DNA of 64,000 nt from Hybos culiciformis (GCA_964007475.1 OZ023273.1:107258485-107322484), one strand, 5' to 3'; shown: positions 39,466 to 52,305, counted from the stretch's first letter. Numbers and translations: made by a program. Notes: generated from the letters alone by a model not told the origin.

Positions 39466-40461
39466 GGGGGTTGGACATTTGTCCGCGGGACATTTGTCCG
39501 CGATTTGTTTTTGTATCGCGAACATAAAAATGGCATTTGGCCGCGATTCGAAATGTCTTTTGTCCGCCGCGGACAAATGACATTTTCCAAAATGTCACTT
39601 GTCCGCGATAAAAATTAATCGCGGACAAATGACATTTTGCAAAATGACATTTGACCGCTAAAAATCTGAAAAATCAATCGCGGACAAATGACATTTTCCA
39701 AAATGTCATTTGTCCGCGATAAAAATTAATCGCGGATAAATGACATTTTGCAAAATGACATTTGTCCGCTAAAAATTAAAAAAAGCAATCGCGGACAAAT
39801 GACATTTGTCCGCTAAAAATTTGAAGCTAAAGTGCAGATGACGTGAACCAATCAGAATCAGCACAACGAGAGAGGGGGTGGGGGGCGGCGGGCGGCCGCA
39901 AATCCCACTGACCAACCACCAGTCCACCCGCCCGCCCGCCACCCCCTCTCTTGAAGGGGCAAATCGGGCAAAAAAAAAAAATTGCATATACAAAATGTAT
40001 GAACAATTTGGGGGGACTCTACCCCTCTTCTCTTTTCCAATCTTCAGACGATTCTGAGTGGTTCACGTAATCTGCAGTATCTCCAAAATTGAAAAATCAA
40101 TCGCGGACAAATGACATTTTGCAAAATGACATTTGTCCGCTAAAAATTAAAAATTTCAATCGCGGACAAATGACATTTTGAAAAATGACATTTGTCCGCT
40201 AAAAATTCGTAAAATCAATCGCGGACAAATGACATTTTGCAAAATGACATTTGTCCGCTAAAGTTAGAAAATTCAATCGCGGACAAATGTCATTTTGCAA
40301 AATGTCATTTGTCCGCTAATTTTGAGACATTTGTCCGCGGCGGACAAATGTCATTTTACAATCGCGGACAAATGACATTTTGCAAAATGACATTTGTCCG
40401 CGAAGTTTTCCATACAAATTTCATCGCGGACAAATGTCCCGCGGACAAATGTCACGGCGCC
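39466..40461. mobile_element. Nested palindrome array, probable Mutator-like foldback element
   Basis: The outer ends are inverted: GACATTTGTCCGCGGGACAT at 39474 and its complement ending at 40453. Each arm has about five hairpins of the form TCGCGGACAAATGACATTTT, a GC or CC centre, then AAAATG[A/T]CATTTGTCCGC, spaced about 52-60 bp. The arms enclose a 240-bp centre with its own inverted repeats (GTGAACCAATCAGAATC at 39843-39859 against GATTCTGAGTGGTTCAC at 40049-40065; a G-run at 39869-39897 against a C-run at 39927-39952). Flanks ATTAGAATA and ATCAGAATA suggest a 9-bp target duplication with one mismatch, and the left end is G-rich. Both fit Mutator-like elements. No transposase is present. 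Confidence 0.75.
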
Positions 40462-40709
40462 ATCAGAATAAATAAATAACTAGGTAAACTCCGGGTAAAG
40501 GCGAAGCACAGCAAACAAGTGTCCTGTTACCATGTAATCAAAGTGACGTTGATAAAATTTGAAAGTTTTGAAAGAAGAAATCAAACGTCATATTTGATTT
40601 TTAATTTTAATTTATCTTTCCACACGTGTTTTTGTTTCTTTAATTCTTTTTAGAACAAAAAACCTAAAACTCAGTTCGATTTTTAAAAAAATCTTAATTT
40701 CTTAAAAAA

Positions 40710-42703
40710 ATGGCTTTGAAACGTTTGAAAACAAAAAAATCGAAAAGGTTACCTGCAGGACAAAAATATAAAATTTTAAAAAAAATTAAAGAGCATAATC
40801 GCAAATTAAGAAAAGAAGCGAAAAAAAATCCTAAATCAAGTAAAAAGCAAAAATTAATTCAAATTCCAAATATTTGTCCATTTAAGGAGGAAATTTTAAA
40901 AGATGTTGAACTGTATAAGAAACGGCAGGAAGAGGAACGTCTCAAGCGCCGAGAAATTTTGAAAACACAAAATCTAACACAAAAAGCAAGTTTAGAGGAG
41001 ATGGTAACAGATGCTGAGCGATCTGAAATTATTTTCGACCAAACTTCGAAAGTTATTAATGACAGCAGTAATGCTGCACCTTACAAGTCCGTAGCTGGAA
41101 CATCTGATAATTCGTTGAAAGCGTATTTCAAAGAATTCAAAAAAGTTGTCAATAATTCTGATGTCATTTTAGAAGTTGTTGATGCCCGAGATCCTCTTGG
41201 TACTAGATGTGTTGATGTTGAGAAAATTGTCAAAAATGCAGCCGGAAATAAACGATTAGTTCTAGTTTTAAATAAAGCCGATCTAGTGCCCCGAGATAAT
41301 TTAGATAAATGGTTGAAGTATTTTAGACGTTTTGGTCCGGTAACAGTATTTAAAGCTTCAACTCAAGACCAAAATTCCAAATTAGGAAGAAGAAAGTTAA
41401 GGCAAACGAATACAGAGAAATCTATGCAAGGATCGACATGTGTTGGCGCTGAACTCTTAATGTCACTGCTGGCTAATTATTGCCGAAATAATGGAATTAA
41501 AACAACCATTAATGTTGGTGTTGTTGGAATTCCGAACGTTGGGAAAAGTTCAATTATTAATTCGCTGACACGCGGAAAATCATGTTCGGTGGGATGTATT
41601 CCTGGTGTTACTAAAACTATGCAGCTAGTTGATTTAGATGCGAAAATCAAATTACTTGATTGTCCAGGAATTGTTTTTTCACCACCAGATTCAACAGGTT
41701 AGTTAACTTCCCAACCCACTTATTTTAGAAATTTGATAATAATTATAATTAGGTAGCTAGGTAACCTACTTGTAGACTGCGCCAAAATTGTATTCCTAGT
41801 TAAATATACAATTATACATATATTAACATTAACTGCACATCGTTTGGCTTTTCTTAAAATACCTTCTACATCCTTCTACAATTAATTTTAAACAAATTTA
41901 CTATTTAATATACTAAATTAATCAATACTAATTTAAACTTTATTTTTAATCATTATTTCTTTTTAGCCCCCGCAGTTTTGAAAAATGCACAACGTCCAGG
42001 AGATGTAAAAGATCCTTTTCCAATTGCTGAATCAATTTTAAAACGAGCATCTAAACAATATTTTTGTAAATTATATGATATGTCTGAATATGATACGTTT
42101 GAAGAATTTTATGCTAAAAAAGCTGCAAGAATGGGCAAATTCTTACGTGGTGGTATACCTAATATTGAATCAGCTGCGAGAAGTTTATTAAATGATTGGA
42201 ATGTTGGAAAAATAAAATATTGTTCACAGCCACCTGCTGACAATTCTGATTCACATGTAAGCGCTAAAATTGTTCAAAATTCTGAGTCTTGTGATGAAAT
42301 TAAAATTGATAATTTTGAAATGATGGAAACTGAATGTTTGAATAAATTTGACGCAGTTGAGAACGTTATTGAAATTGATTCAGGGAAATCAGTGAATGGA
42401 TGTTTTGATAACGAAAAAGAAGATGAAAATATACCAACAATAATCGAAGTAGAAGAAACTAGAAAAGGTAAAAAAAGAAAACTAGCAGAACAAAATACAG
42501 AAAAACTAAATCCTGAATTGAATTTAGAAGGAAATCAAAGTTTAAATAAATCAATGAAATTGTTGCAAAAAAAGAAGAAAAAGTCGAATATCAAAAATGA
42601 AAAGAAAGTTTCAAATGTAGCTGATATACTTGAGAATTTTGTAATAGATGCTGATAAAAATGATGACGAAAAATATGATTTTGAAGAAGACTATAAAATG
42701 TAA
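40710..42703 (+). CDS. GNL3: Nucleostemin-type nucleolar GTPase (GNL3)
   Basis: Two exons, 40710-41697 and 41967-42703, join in phase (ACA G|CC), giving 574 residues. GNL3/nucleostemin is a circularly permuted GTPase of the YlqF/RbgA group that acts in 60S ribosome biogenesis and shuttles through the nucleolus. The N-terminal 45 residues are strongly basic (nucleolar targeting), followed by a charged helix (55-90). The permuted motifs appear in order: DARDP (158-162, G5-like), NKAD (188-191, G4), GIPNVGKSS (273-281, G1), GVT (299-301, G2) and DCPG (317-320, G3). Exon 2 has the conserved [16 protein letters not shown] segment and an acidic/lysine-rich tail. All GTP-binding motifs are intact. 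The insect gene is often called Ns1. GNL3-like (GNL3L) proteins are related, so the subfamily is slightly uncertain. Confidence 0.92.
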
Positions 42704-42793
42704 TTTATTGTAGTGGAAACAAAATACATTATACATAAGTTTTAATGAAATATCTTGATTTTTTTTTATAAAATTTACTTATAATTTTGGTTG

Positions 42794-42799
42794 AATAAA
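42794..42799 (+). terminator. Polyadenylation signal of GNL3
   Basis: AATAAA lies 91 bp after the stop codon of GNL3, the first well-placed hexamer downstream. Confidence 0.5.
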
Positions 42800-43760
42800 A
42801 GTTATTTCATGATAAAAAAAAGTTTCTTTGGATATAACTTATTTTCATAGATCAATCTTGCTCAACTTTAGTTAGCCCGGAGCTACATTTTCTTAACGAA
42901 TAGAGATTGACCGTACGTGAAATTTTCTTTAATAAATCAATTTATAAAAAAATGCATAATATAATATTAAAAGCAAGTTATTTAATTAAAAATTTTTAGT
43001 TTGATATTTATTAACTTTTATTAGTGAGATGTTTGACATTGAATATTTTCACAATTTTCACGTAGTTCGGTTCGTAATTAATTACTAATGGTTTCTTGAT
43101 ATATTTCAATATCATATTTTACACAACAAATGCGATAATTTTCTTTGATTCTAAATCGAATAAAACACTTGTTAGAATTCGATATGCTTAAACCTAACTT
43201 ATCTTACTTAATGTTGCCTAGTGAAGTATTTTGAGGTTGGAACTATTCTGAATAATTTTTAAATGAGTACTTCTAAATACTTCATATTCATAATACACAC
43301 TTCGGGTGTCCTCACTCAGCAGTCATTTGTTACCACTTGAGTTTATTGCAGTCAACGGCGAAGTTCACACTTACATTCTTGCATCTAATTCTTTTATATT
43401 TCCCATTGCGCACAAAAGTCTCTCCTCAAGGTAGATAAATTCACGACCGTAAAGTAGTAAAAATTACTTTAATCTTAATGCTAATAATTTACTATAAAAA
43501 TTATACTGGTACATGACAAGTGATTTGTATGTTTCTAGTAGAATGGAAGTTGTTAAGTACGTAGGAGTTTACTCTGATTGCAAACCAGACTTCCGAAACA
43601 ATGTTGACATCGTTTTGGGATTTAAGAAAAGATCACTTTTATTTTACATGGCTCGACTATGAGTTTTATTCTCAAATGTGATCCCCGCCCACATTGTGAT
43701 GTCGATATTTCAAGAGTACAATCCATACAAAACTTTCTCGTTTGGTCTTTAGTTTTCCTA

Positions 43761-44458
43761 ATTAAAGATTCCAGTTAATAGAAACCGTTTTAATTCAGAT
43801 TTTCCTTGCACTGAATGTGTAAAGCTTCTCAACTTTCAGTTTTAAGGAAAGCATATAGTTTTTGCACCAACTCATTAAAGGGAGTATAACTTCCTCTATC
43901 TTAATCTTAATCGGAAAGATTAGTTTTGAAGACATGTAGGAGTTTTTGATACAGAAGCCAATAATCTGCCAATAATCTGAATGAGGAGAGTTTGGACATC
44001 TCTAATTTTAATATAACAAAGGACTATTTAAAGGGGCGAGAGAATACAAAGCAAAAAGTTTAAAAAAGTAATTTCTGGACGTTCAGAGGGAAGCATTCTT
44101 ATCTTATTATTAATTAAAGATTCCAGTTATTAGAAACCGTTTTAAGTCAGATTTTCCTTGCACTGAATGTGTAAAGCTTCTCAACTTTCAGTTTTAAGGA
44201 AAGGATATAGTTTTTGCACCAACTCATTAAAGGGAGTATAACTTCCTCTATCTTAATCTTAATAGGAAAGATTAGTTTTGAAGACATGTAGGAGTTTTTG
44301 ATACAGAAGCCAATAATCTGCCAATAATCTGAATGAGGAGAGTTTGGACATCTCTAATTTTAATATAACAAAGGACTATTTAAAGGGGCGAGAGAATACA
44401 AAGCAAAAAGTTTAAAAAAGTAATTTCTGGACGTTCAGAGGGAAGCATTCTTATCTTT
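43761..44458. repeat. Recent tandem duplication, 352-bp period
   Basis: The block 43761-44106 is repeated almost exactly at 44113-44458; only a handful of base differences were seen. The copies abut a T-rich tract at the right. Neither copy has a sustained open frame. The near identity indicates a recent event or an assembly artefact. Confidence 0.9.
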
Positions 44459-45196
44459 TTTTTTTTTTTTTTTTTTTATTTATTTATTTTTTTTTTTTTA
44501 TTTTGACATTCTTATTTATTAACGATGTCAATGATATTGAAAACGCAAGAAAGACAAAATGTATGGTCATAAATGATGTATTGCATGATGATATGATGGT
44601 AGTATCTGTACTTAGTTGATTAAAAAAAATCATTATGTTTGTCCATAATTTGCAATATATTTTACACATTTTTATAATATTCATATCTAATTAACAAATA
44701 GTTAATTTATTATGTCTAATTTGCCGAAGGGGCTCTGAATCTAAAAATTTTTGTTCTTATTTTTTTTTAAATATCTAATGTAAGTGATTTGTGATTTTAT
44801 AAAATATATTATGACAAAACAACTTATTTTTTAATAACTCTTTTTTTAGTTTTTTTTTTTTTTTTTTCAAATAAATGGTTTCACTAATTAATTAATCTAA
44901 AAAATATAAAAAATTATAAATGTTCCAAATTCAACAATAAAAATAATCTTTTTTGAGGTTGGAAAAATATAAGAAAAACTTTTAATGATATATGTAAATA
45001 AAATCTTTTTCAGATCTCTTCTAAAACTTGTTTATAACAATTGGTTACACCTATTCCCAATTTAAAGTATATAACACCAATAGAAACAACACAGTCGCTT
45101 CCTACAAATAAAATATCCGGCATAAGAAATAAATAAATAACAAATCTCTGAATGAATTCCTTGGTTGTTTTGAAACTATAATCTAAATTTCTCCTT

Positions 45197-45202
45197 TTTA
45201 TT
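45197..45202 (-). terminator. Polyadenylation signal of haspin, next to the stop
   Basis: AATAAA on the minus strand begins three bases after the TAG stop (45207-45205). If used, the 3' UTR would be only a few tens of bases long. Confidence 0.45.
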
Positions 45203-45204
45203 TT

Positions 45205-48200
45205 CTAGTTTAAGCTTTCAATATAGTTGGAGGCACTTTGAAAATTTAAAAATTTATCTCGTAAGTCCATGAAAGCTTTAACAGCTGATCGATGTGTTTT
45301 TGTTTTAGATGAACGATAACGTGCTCCATCTATTAATTTGTCAACCATATAATGCAACCATAGTACATTTGTGAACGGTTCATAATGTGCCCAATCATCG
45401 CTAAAAATAAAAATAGAAATATAATATTAAAAGTGATTTATCATAAGTCATATGCAAGCGATAATAAACTGCATTAATTTTTCCAGGATTTTCTTTTCTA
45501 ATTGAAGAACTTTACAAAAATATTTTTGATTTACATATACCTACTATGAGTAAGCGATCGTTGTTTATAAATGGCATATATATAATTTAAAAAAAATATA
45601 TATTTTTTATTCTGACTATAAATATATGGTATATCTACGTAAATTAAGTGCTTGGAACACAGAGGTGCAAGAATTATTTTTGAATAAGGTAAAAAATTTA
45701 TTTTAATGATTACTAAGCCACTGCGATCGTTTACTTATAACATATGTTGTACTTACCCGTTACGTTTTTTCATAAGACGATATATGTTAAATTGGTAATC
45801 TCCAGTAGCCGAAAATAATTCGTTGTCATTTGCTAAATCATTATATAAACAACATCCTTGAAATATTACACGAGATAAGGTATAATCAATTATTGTCGCT
45901 AAAACACCATTAGTTGGTATTTTTATTTCACGACCATTCAACTTAAAAACAATTTCCTTGTTTTCTGTTGGTGCTAATAGAATATTCCCCCAATGCAAGT
46001 CACGATGCTCAAATTGAAATTTAGTTTCGGCTATTGCTAAACTGACAGCAACCTATTTACAAAGGATTTTAACATTTGTTTTAAAAATTCATACAAAACA
46101 ATTTTTGATATAAAAGCCAATATATGGAAATATATACATATACATTATACATTACATACATGTACATTGTATATACAGGGTATATTTTCTTTCGCTTTTA
46201 CCTTAAACACTATTTTAAATAATGAAATCTCATAACATAACAATAAAACATCTAAAGAGGAATAACATTGTTAATCGATAAGAAACTTTTCATATATGAT
46301 TCTTATTCAATTGACTCACTTAAAAACAGTTATTATTAAATCAATTCAAGATGTTTGAAATAAGAATTCATTTTAAAACCCTTACACGGTTGATATTATT
46401 AAATCAATAATGATTTTGTTTAATATATTAAATTGTTAAGTAAGGTTGACAAAAAAAAAATTAAAAAAAAATAAAAAAAAGTACTTTGGGGAGTTTTAGG
46501 ACAGTAAAAATAGTCATTTGACGTTAACCATTTAATAAATGCACCAAATACAAATAGTATCATATGAATAAATAAGGAATATTGAAAGAAAAAAATTAAG
46601 AACGATTCTTTGAATTAACTAAAGCTCAATGTTTAATTTGTAGATTCAAAAATTTTATTATAAGATTTCAGTATTATGTTAAAATTCACTTACAAAAATT
46701 ATAAATAAAAATTAAGTCAATGAAATTATATCGATGAAATATTTATTTTTTAATCGATAGATGAGTGAAAATCTAGTCATGATTATTAAAAAATGTGTGT
46801 TTACGTATTTTAATAAATGGAAAACATGCACCAGACTTTCCACCACACCCACCGACTAAAAATTTTCAAATCATAAAAAACTAAAAACTTATTAACATTC
46901 AAAATTATTTAAAAAAAAAAGCTATTTTTTTTAACACAAAGCATAAAATAAACTCTTAAGGAAATTAATCATCACATCAATTTAAGAAAAAAAAATTCAC
47001 AATAATATATCAAAAAATATAAAAAGTTTCTGCGCAATGGATGAGTGTAAATCTAGTCATAAATAACTTAAATAATATGCACTAAAAATACATCCATCAA
47101 TCGCATAGAAAATAAAAACAAAATAATTAAACACATATTAGCGGTAAAGAATCGGAGTTCAAAATATTTTACATAATATAATATAATATGTGTGGAATCC
47201 GTAAACAAAATAAACAAACTTTTATTATAAAAATCAAAAATATAAAAAAAAAATTACATGAAATTATATTATCTTATTGATAAATGAATTCAGATTCCTT
47301 TAGAAAATACTTAAAAATATAATTGAACTATAAAAGAAAAATGTTTTTCAAACCTGTAAAAATGCTGAATGTGCTTGACAAGCATTTTCAAACGTATATG
47401 CCTCTAAATCTTGTCCGCCATTGGCCAGTTCAAATACAATGTATCTAAAATAAAATTATTTTGTTACTATTTTTGGGGAAAAGAATATTTAATAATTTTG
47501 GGGATTGTTTGGAAACTTTTTTTAATTAAATTTAATTTTAATTTCACTCTTTCTGATTCGCATCTTCTTTGTTTTTGTCTAATTGGATGCATATTAAGTA
47601 TTTTAAATAATTTGTTTAACAGAGATCTAAAGTTATTTTAAGATTATTTTAAAGAATTTTTATAAAATTTTGAATAAGATTAAAATGCCCTATTTCATAA
47701 AAAATATTGCAACCTTCAAAACTCAATACTTGAGCAAATTATTTACAAATAAAAAATTATAAATCTCACAATTGGTCTTCTGGAAAAATTTCTGGATGAT
47801 CGTTTTCTGTTCCTCGATTATCACGATAAAGCTCCCATAAATCAATTAAGTGCTCCGGATAACGACCTAGGACACAACATACCTAAAATTTATAGAAACA
47901 ATTAATTTTTTTTTTTGAAAACTAAACAAATAAAATAAAACCTACATTTTTTACATCAACAAATCCACTGGTCATATGTTTTTTATCATTTCTTAAAAGA
48001 CTTAATTCTTTAGCAATTATTATTTCAGGTAAAATTTCCTCAAAATTTTTTTGGCGCTCACCATTAACTTCAATTGTACCGTCAATTGGTATTACTTTTA
48101 AAACTGTCGCCTCACTGGCATTTTTTCTACTCATAAAAACTTCTCCATAAACTCCTTCTCCAATTTTTCGACATTGAGGTAATTTTTCCTCAGAATAAAC

Positions 48201-48694
48201 TTCATAAAAATCTAAAGGATAGGTTTGACTACAATGCCTTAAAACTATATCTCGAGGACTTAAATGTTCTCTTATGCTAATATTAAGTTTTTGACATGTA
48301 ATTTCATCACGTAAGTGATCCTGTTTTTGTTGTGATTCGTACAAAATTCCACGTTCTGAACTTGGTTGGTTAACGCTAGTTCTGCGACATCTAATTGGTG
48401 GAGAAAATTGTTGATTGCCACTGACAGGAACGGAAGATTGATGTTGCAATTGTCTACTGTTGTTAAAGCGCAGTAAGCCCTTTTCATTAGAGTTTCGATT
48501 TTTACGGCTTTTTTCTTTATCACTTTCTGGTTGAACGACGAGTTCATTGATATTTTCCTCTTCAAGTTCAGGAGAGAAAGTTTTTGATATTGAAGAACTT
48601 CGTCCTTTTGAATTTTTTTGTTCAATAAGTTTGTCAAATATTGAGACTGATGTGAGATTAGGCGAATCGTCATCGGTTGATTCCAATAACAGCG
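45205..48694 (-). CDS. haspin: Serine/threonine-protein kinase haspin, 5' end incomplete
   Basis: Five exons: 48694-47946, 47882-47770, 47444-47354, 46052-45757 and 45400-45205, with consistent phases (481 codons plus stop). Haspin phosphorylates histone H3 Thr3 in mitosis and so recruits the chromosomal passenger complex to centromeres. The first exon has a serine-rich disordered part and then the kinase N-lobe: glycine loop IGEGVYGEVF, catalytic lysine in TVLKVIPIDG, and FEEILPEIIIAKELSLL. Exon 2 gives LGRYPEHLIDLW and DHPEIFPEDQL; exon 3 YIVFELANGGQDLE; exon 4 HRDLHWGN and the haspin-specific IIDYTLSR in place of DFG; exon 5 the C-terminal helices (NVLWLHYMVDKL). All catalytic residues expected of an active haspin are present. 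The 48694 exon starts mid-codon, so an upstream exon is missing. Confidence 0.93.
46053..47353. other. Haspin intron between kinase exons 3 and 4
   Basis: AT-rich, 1.3 kb. A short motif GATGAGTGNAAATCTAGTCAT occurs twice (46759 and 47040), hinting at an old duplication of about 280 bp. No exon was recognised. Confidence 0.5.
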
Positions 48695-50728
48695 CTGAAA
48701 AAAAAATTAGAAAATTAAATCTCAAGTACTAACACAAAACTTAAATTTTAATATTTCTATTATTTGAATGATCGGATAATTAGGCAGAAATTCTGAAATA
48801 AATAAAAGAAACATTATGTAAGAGTTCATAACCGTGCATGACTGGTATGATATACATATTCCTCTATATAACTTTTTAATGCTTAAAAGAAAGTTGTTCG
48901 AGACATTTTAACTTTATTTTGTACAAAATAAAATAAATAGACGAACATTCTTCTTCTAATTCTTACAATATACTTCTTACTCCAAGCCTTAATTTCGAGA
49001 TATTTCACATTGAAAATTTATTTAGGCAAAAATAACAAATGGAAATGATTATAATAGAAAAAAAAATTGAAAGTTAGCTTTCTCTTAAAAATTGGAAAGT
49101 TTTGGTTTTAAAATTGAGGAACCAGATCAAATCTCTTACCTAATTATAACCTAAATAGTAACAATTACTTAGTTTTTTATTGAAAACTTTCTAATTTTGA
49201 TTATGTAAATAAGAATTAAACGCAGTAAAAGCTAATTAAAAAAGGAATAAAGAACGTAGCCATGATTCCGTGTTTCAACATAGAATTAAGTGTATGTTTT
49301 TTGAGGTGAGAGAAAAATAAATAAGTCCGAATAGAATTAATTAAAAACATAAAAAAGCAGCAGCTGATTATTTTTAATTTGTGCTTCCCTCGAGTTTTGA
49401 TAAATGACTATTTTATTATGTTAATTTAACCACGAAATAATTATAACAAATAAATCTGATTATCTAGTTTCTTTCATTTTTATGCATATTCTTTTTAATT
49501 TGAGTTCCAAATTGGAAAAAATAAAACTACTTTAAATAATAATTTTCTTTTATAATATTATTTGTTTTAAAATTGAAATATCTAAAACAAAAAAAAAAAT
49601 TGCTGCTATATTAACGCTATATGAATTCAATAGCATAAGAAAACGTGAAGCAGGTGCAAAAAACAATAAAATTTTCACCTGTCGGGTTTATGCATTTTTT
49701 TTTTTTATTTTAATTGAAAAAAACAATTTCTCTTTAAAAATCATATTTGAAAAACATAAATTTAAATTGCTAATAAAATTTATGTTATACATATAAAACA
49801 AATTTATATTACTCGATATTCAATATTTTTATGAACAAAAATACAAAATCAAAGTTATTTGTTTTAATTAGAGGAGGCAGAAAAAAAATGCTCAATCCCA
49901 AAAATTTTGTTCCACAATTCTTAAGAATTTTACATTGAATTTATTATTGCTTGAAATAAAAATATAATGAGGATGAATATTGATTCTTCTAAACATAAGA
50001 ATTGTATCGAAGGAGCATAAATTCGAAACATATTATTAACTTTTACCCTTAATTATGAAAAATTGATTCTTTTTTATAACAATTTTTATATTTTTCTCTC
50101 TTGTCTGAGGCGGCTATCAAAATTTGAAAACTAGTTTTGGACCACTTTCCTTTATCTATTAGACTTTAAATTTTACACCCAGACTTATTTTATTACATCA
50201 GAGAACAATTTCCAATTATTTTTTTTAATTACAACTGCACTTTAATTGAGTAAAATTAATTAATTCTATTTTATATGGAGCAAAATTATAACATTGCTCG
50301 TTGCCTATTCATAAGTGGCCGATTTTATACATTCGTATATTGAAAAAAAAAATCGCAGTTTCGTTTATTGGTGGTTAGACCTATTATTCCGAAAAATTCG
50401 GAATTGAAGAACGCATAATATCTTATAAAAGTACAAAAATAGTTGTGTATATTTATGTTAATGAAAACTTCAATAGAGAAACAGTAAGCTTATGAATTTC
50501 GCAAAATTTTAATATAATATTTGACAGTTATGCTGAAAATTTTGGATGTTAGGAAGACTTATGGTCCATTCAAACATGTCAGACATGTCACCGGTCCATT
50601 TTATTTTTATTTGTAAAAAAAAAAAATAATAACTTTGCGTTTTGAATAAAATTTTGATTTTGACGTATAATTAACGTGACTGATGTGTAAAAAGAGTTAA
50701 ATATAAAATATATATGAAAAAAAAATTG

Positions 50729-51120
50729 AAAATCACGTTTTTTACCATCGACTAAAAAAAAAAAAATATTTTTCCTTCGGTATAATGGATATGTTGAGAG
50801 AGAACATTATATTTAAAAATAGTTATAACATTTGATGACAACAACGTGGGGCGCAAAGTATATCATTGATTAGTTCAGCTCCTTAAGTTGTAATCTACAC
50901 ATGTTTAGTTACTCATAATACATCGCACATTTTAAGTCATCAAATGTTATCAACTATTTTAAAATATAATGTTCACTTTTTCTCTGTGATGCAGTGAATA
51001 ATAACGCAATCCACCACATCTATACCATTTAGACAAGAATCGAATTGAGCATGACCATACCATACAATTCAAAGAAAGAATATTTTTTACCTTTTAGTCG
51101 ATGGTAAAAAACGTGATTTA
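50729..51120. mobile_element. Foldback MITE with 27-bp terminal repeats
   Basis: The ends are inverted: AAATCACGTTTTTTACCATC (from 50730) with GACTAAAA after it, and the exact complement at 51092-51119. Inner arms also pair (GAACATTATATTTAAAA and ATAACATTTGATGAC near 50800-50840 against 50937-50985). Noncoding, about 390 bp. Confidence 0.8.
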
Positions 51121-51507
51121 AAAAAAAAATAAAAAAATGTATTTTGATTTATTCCTGGTCAAATAGATAACGTGCCAAAAACACGATTTTCGGAAAAAGA
51201 TTTTTATTTATTGTTAAATGTGATAGAAATGGAGACTATTAGAAACAACGTTTTTTTTTTATCAATAATTTTTTTTTTCGGATTTCTATTTTTATCGTAA
51301 AAATTTATAAGATAAAATTAAGGATTTTATTTTATGGCGAAATTTTTTTTTAACTAAATTTAAATGTAAATATTTTACTCTTTTCAAAATTGATTGGAGT
51401 ATGAAGAAGAAAAAGAAGTATTAAAATTGAAATAAATTGATACATGTATGTAGGTAGTAAAAAATTAATTTTAAATATATTGTAAATAGACGAAATTAGA
51501 TATAATA

Positions 51508-51705
51508 ATAGCTTCGCTACACTTCAGGTTAGCAACCATGAATTTCTTGGTTTGAAAATAGGTTGGCGAATGGGGGACACACTTACAAAAGATGGTTTGG
51601 TTTGAAATTAAAAAAAAAAATCTTTGTAAAATTAAAAAAAAATTCTTTGGAAAATAAAATTTTAATTTTTCGTAATTTAAAAAAAAAAAATGAAAATGCG
51701 AAGTT
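51508..51705 (-). mobile_element. Inverted-repeat element, family copy 4 (internally deleted)
   Basis: It begins with CTTCGCTACACTTCAGG and the block GCAACCATGAATTTCTTGG in reversed orientation. It then jumps from the A/T-rich core straight to the end word GCGAAGTTAT, where copy 5 starts. Confidence 0.75.
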
Positions 51706-52254
51706 ATAACTTCGCTACACTTCAGGTTACAAACACAGAATTCCATGTTTTGCAGAAAAAAATGGGTTCGTTCTGTTGTTTGTTACTTGGTTTGCCATAT
51801 AAATTTTTTTTTTTTTTTTTCATGGTTTGAAAGTAGGTTCGACACAAACCTAGAAATTTTACTACATAGTTTTATTGCATTTCAAAAAAAAAAAGGTATA
51901 ACCTGTCAATTTGCAGAAAATTTACAGAAAAAATCATACTTTAAAATGCTTCGATATAAAAAAAATAATAATAAATTGTAGGTTGTCAAAAAAGAAAATA
52001 AATTAAAATATTTAAAAAAAAAAATTTAATATTATTTTTATTTTCCATTTTTTCTTTAATAAAAAAATTCATTTTTTTTTTTAAATTACGAAAAATTAAA
52101 ATTTTATTTTACAAAGAATTTTTTTTTAATTTTACAAAGAATTTTTTTTTAATTTCACACCAAACCATCTTTTATAAGTGTGTCACCCCATTCGCCAACC
52201 TATTTTCAAACCAAGAAATTCATGGTTGCTAACCCGAAGTGTAGCGAAGTTATA
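51706..52254 (+). mobile_element. Inverted-repeat element, family copy 5 (complete)
   Basis: Both ends are present (AACTTCGCTACACTTCAGG at the left, GTGTAGCGAAGTTATA at the right). The interior is nearly identical to copies 1 and 3. Short open frames in it are by-products of the repeat, not genes. Confidence 0.85.
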
Positions 52255-52305
52255 AGATATTTATTTCAATCGTTCATACTATCAACATTCATTTATTTTT
52301 GTAGG

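Larger units (their letters stand above)
38913..40709. other. Divergent intergenic region PRPF4-GNL3
   Basis: This gap separates two divergent start codons and so should contain both promoters. It holds an orphan coding-like exon (39308-39417) and a nested palindrome array (39466-40461). The 250 bp next to GNL3 show no recognised promoter motif. Confidence 0.6.
42704..45204. other. Convergent intergenic region GNL3-haspin
   Basis: It holds the GNL3 polyadenylation signal, a recent 352-bp tandem duplication (43761-44458), a T-rich tract (44456-44500) and AT-rich DNA. 43260-43760 is GC-richer with partly open but stop-interrupted frames; I could not assign it to a family. Confidence 0.5.

Noticed and set aside
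39769..40040. Proline/glycine-rich frames in the centre of the palindrome array
   Set aside because: They come from the GC-rich core inverted repeat of the mobile element.
40237..40479. Open frame with repeated DKCH and FVR-type peptides, resembling a zinc-finger-like repeat protein
   Set aside because: It is a reading of the palindromic DNA repeat; the same DNA read in the other direction gives similar phrases, and there is no start context or splice support.
40483..40533. Minus-strand peptide MVTGHLFAVLRLYPEFT as a possible first exon for the orphan exon at 39308-39417
   Set aside because: Available donors leave two bases, whereas the orphan exon in its protein-like frame needs one, so they cannot be joined in frame.
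43500..43760. Partly open GC-richer stretch before the tandem duplication, considered as a transposon gene relic
   Set aside because: Both strands are broken by stops and I could not match any motif to a family.
48272..48673. 133-codon frame overlapping the haspin first exon
   Set aside because: It is in another frame of the same strand; only the frame leading into the kinase glycine loop shows family motifs.
51745..51981. Open frames in the 51.5-52.4 kb element copies
   Set aside because: They run through A/T homopolymers and element ends, differ between copies, and have no protein-like composition.
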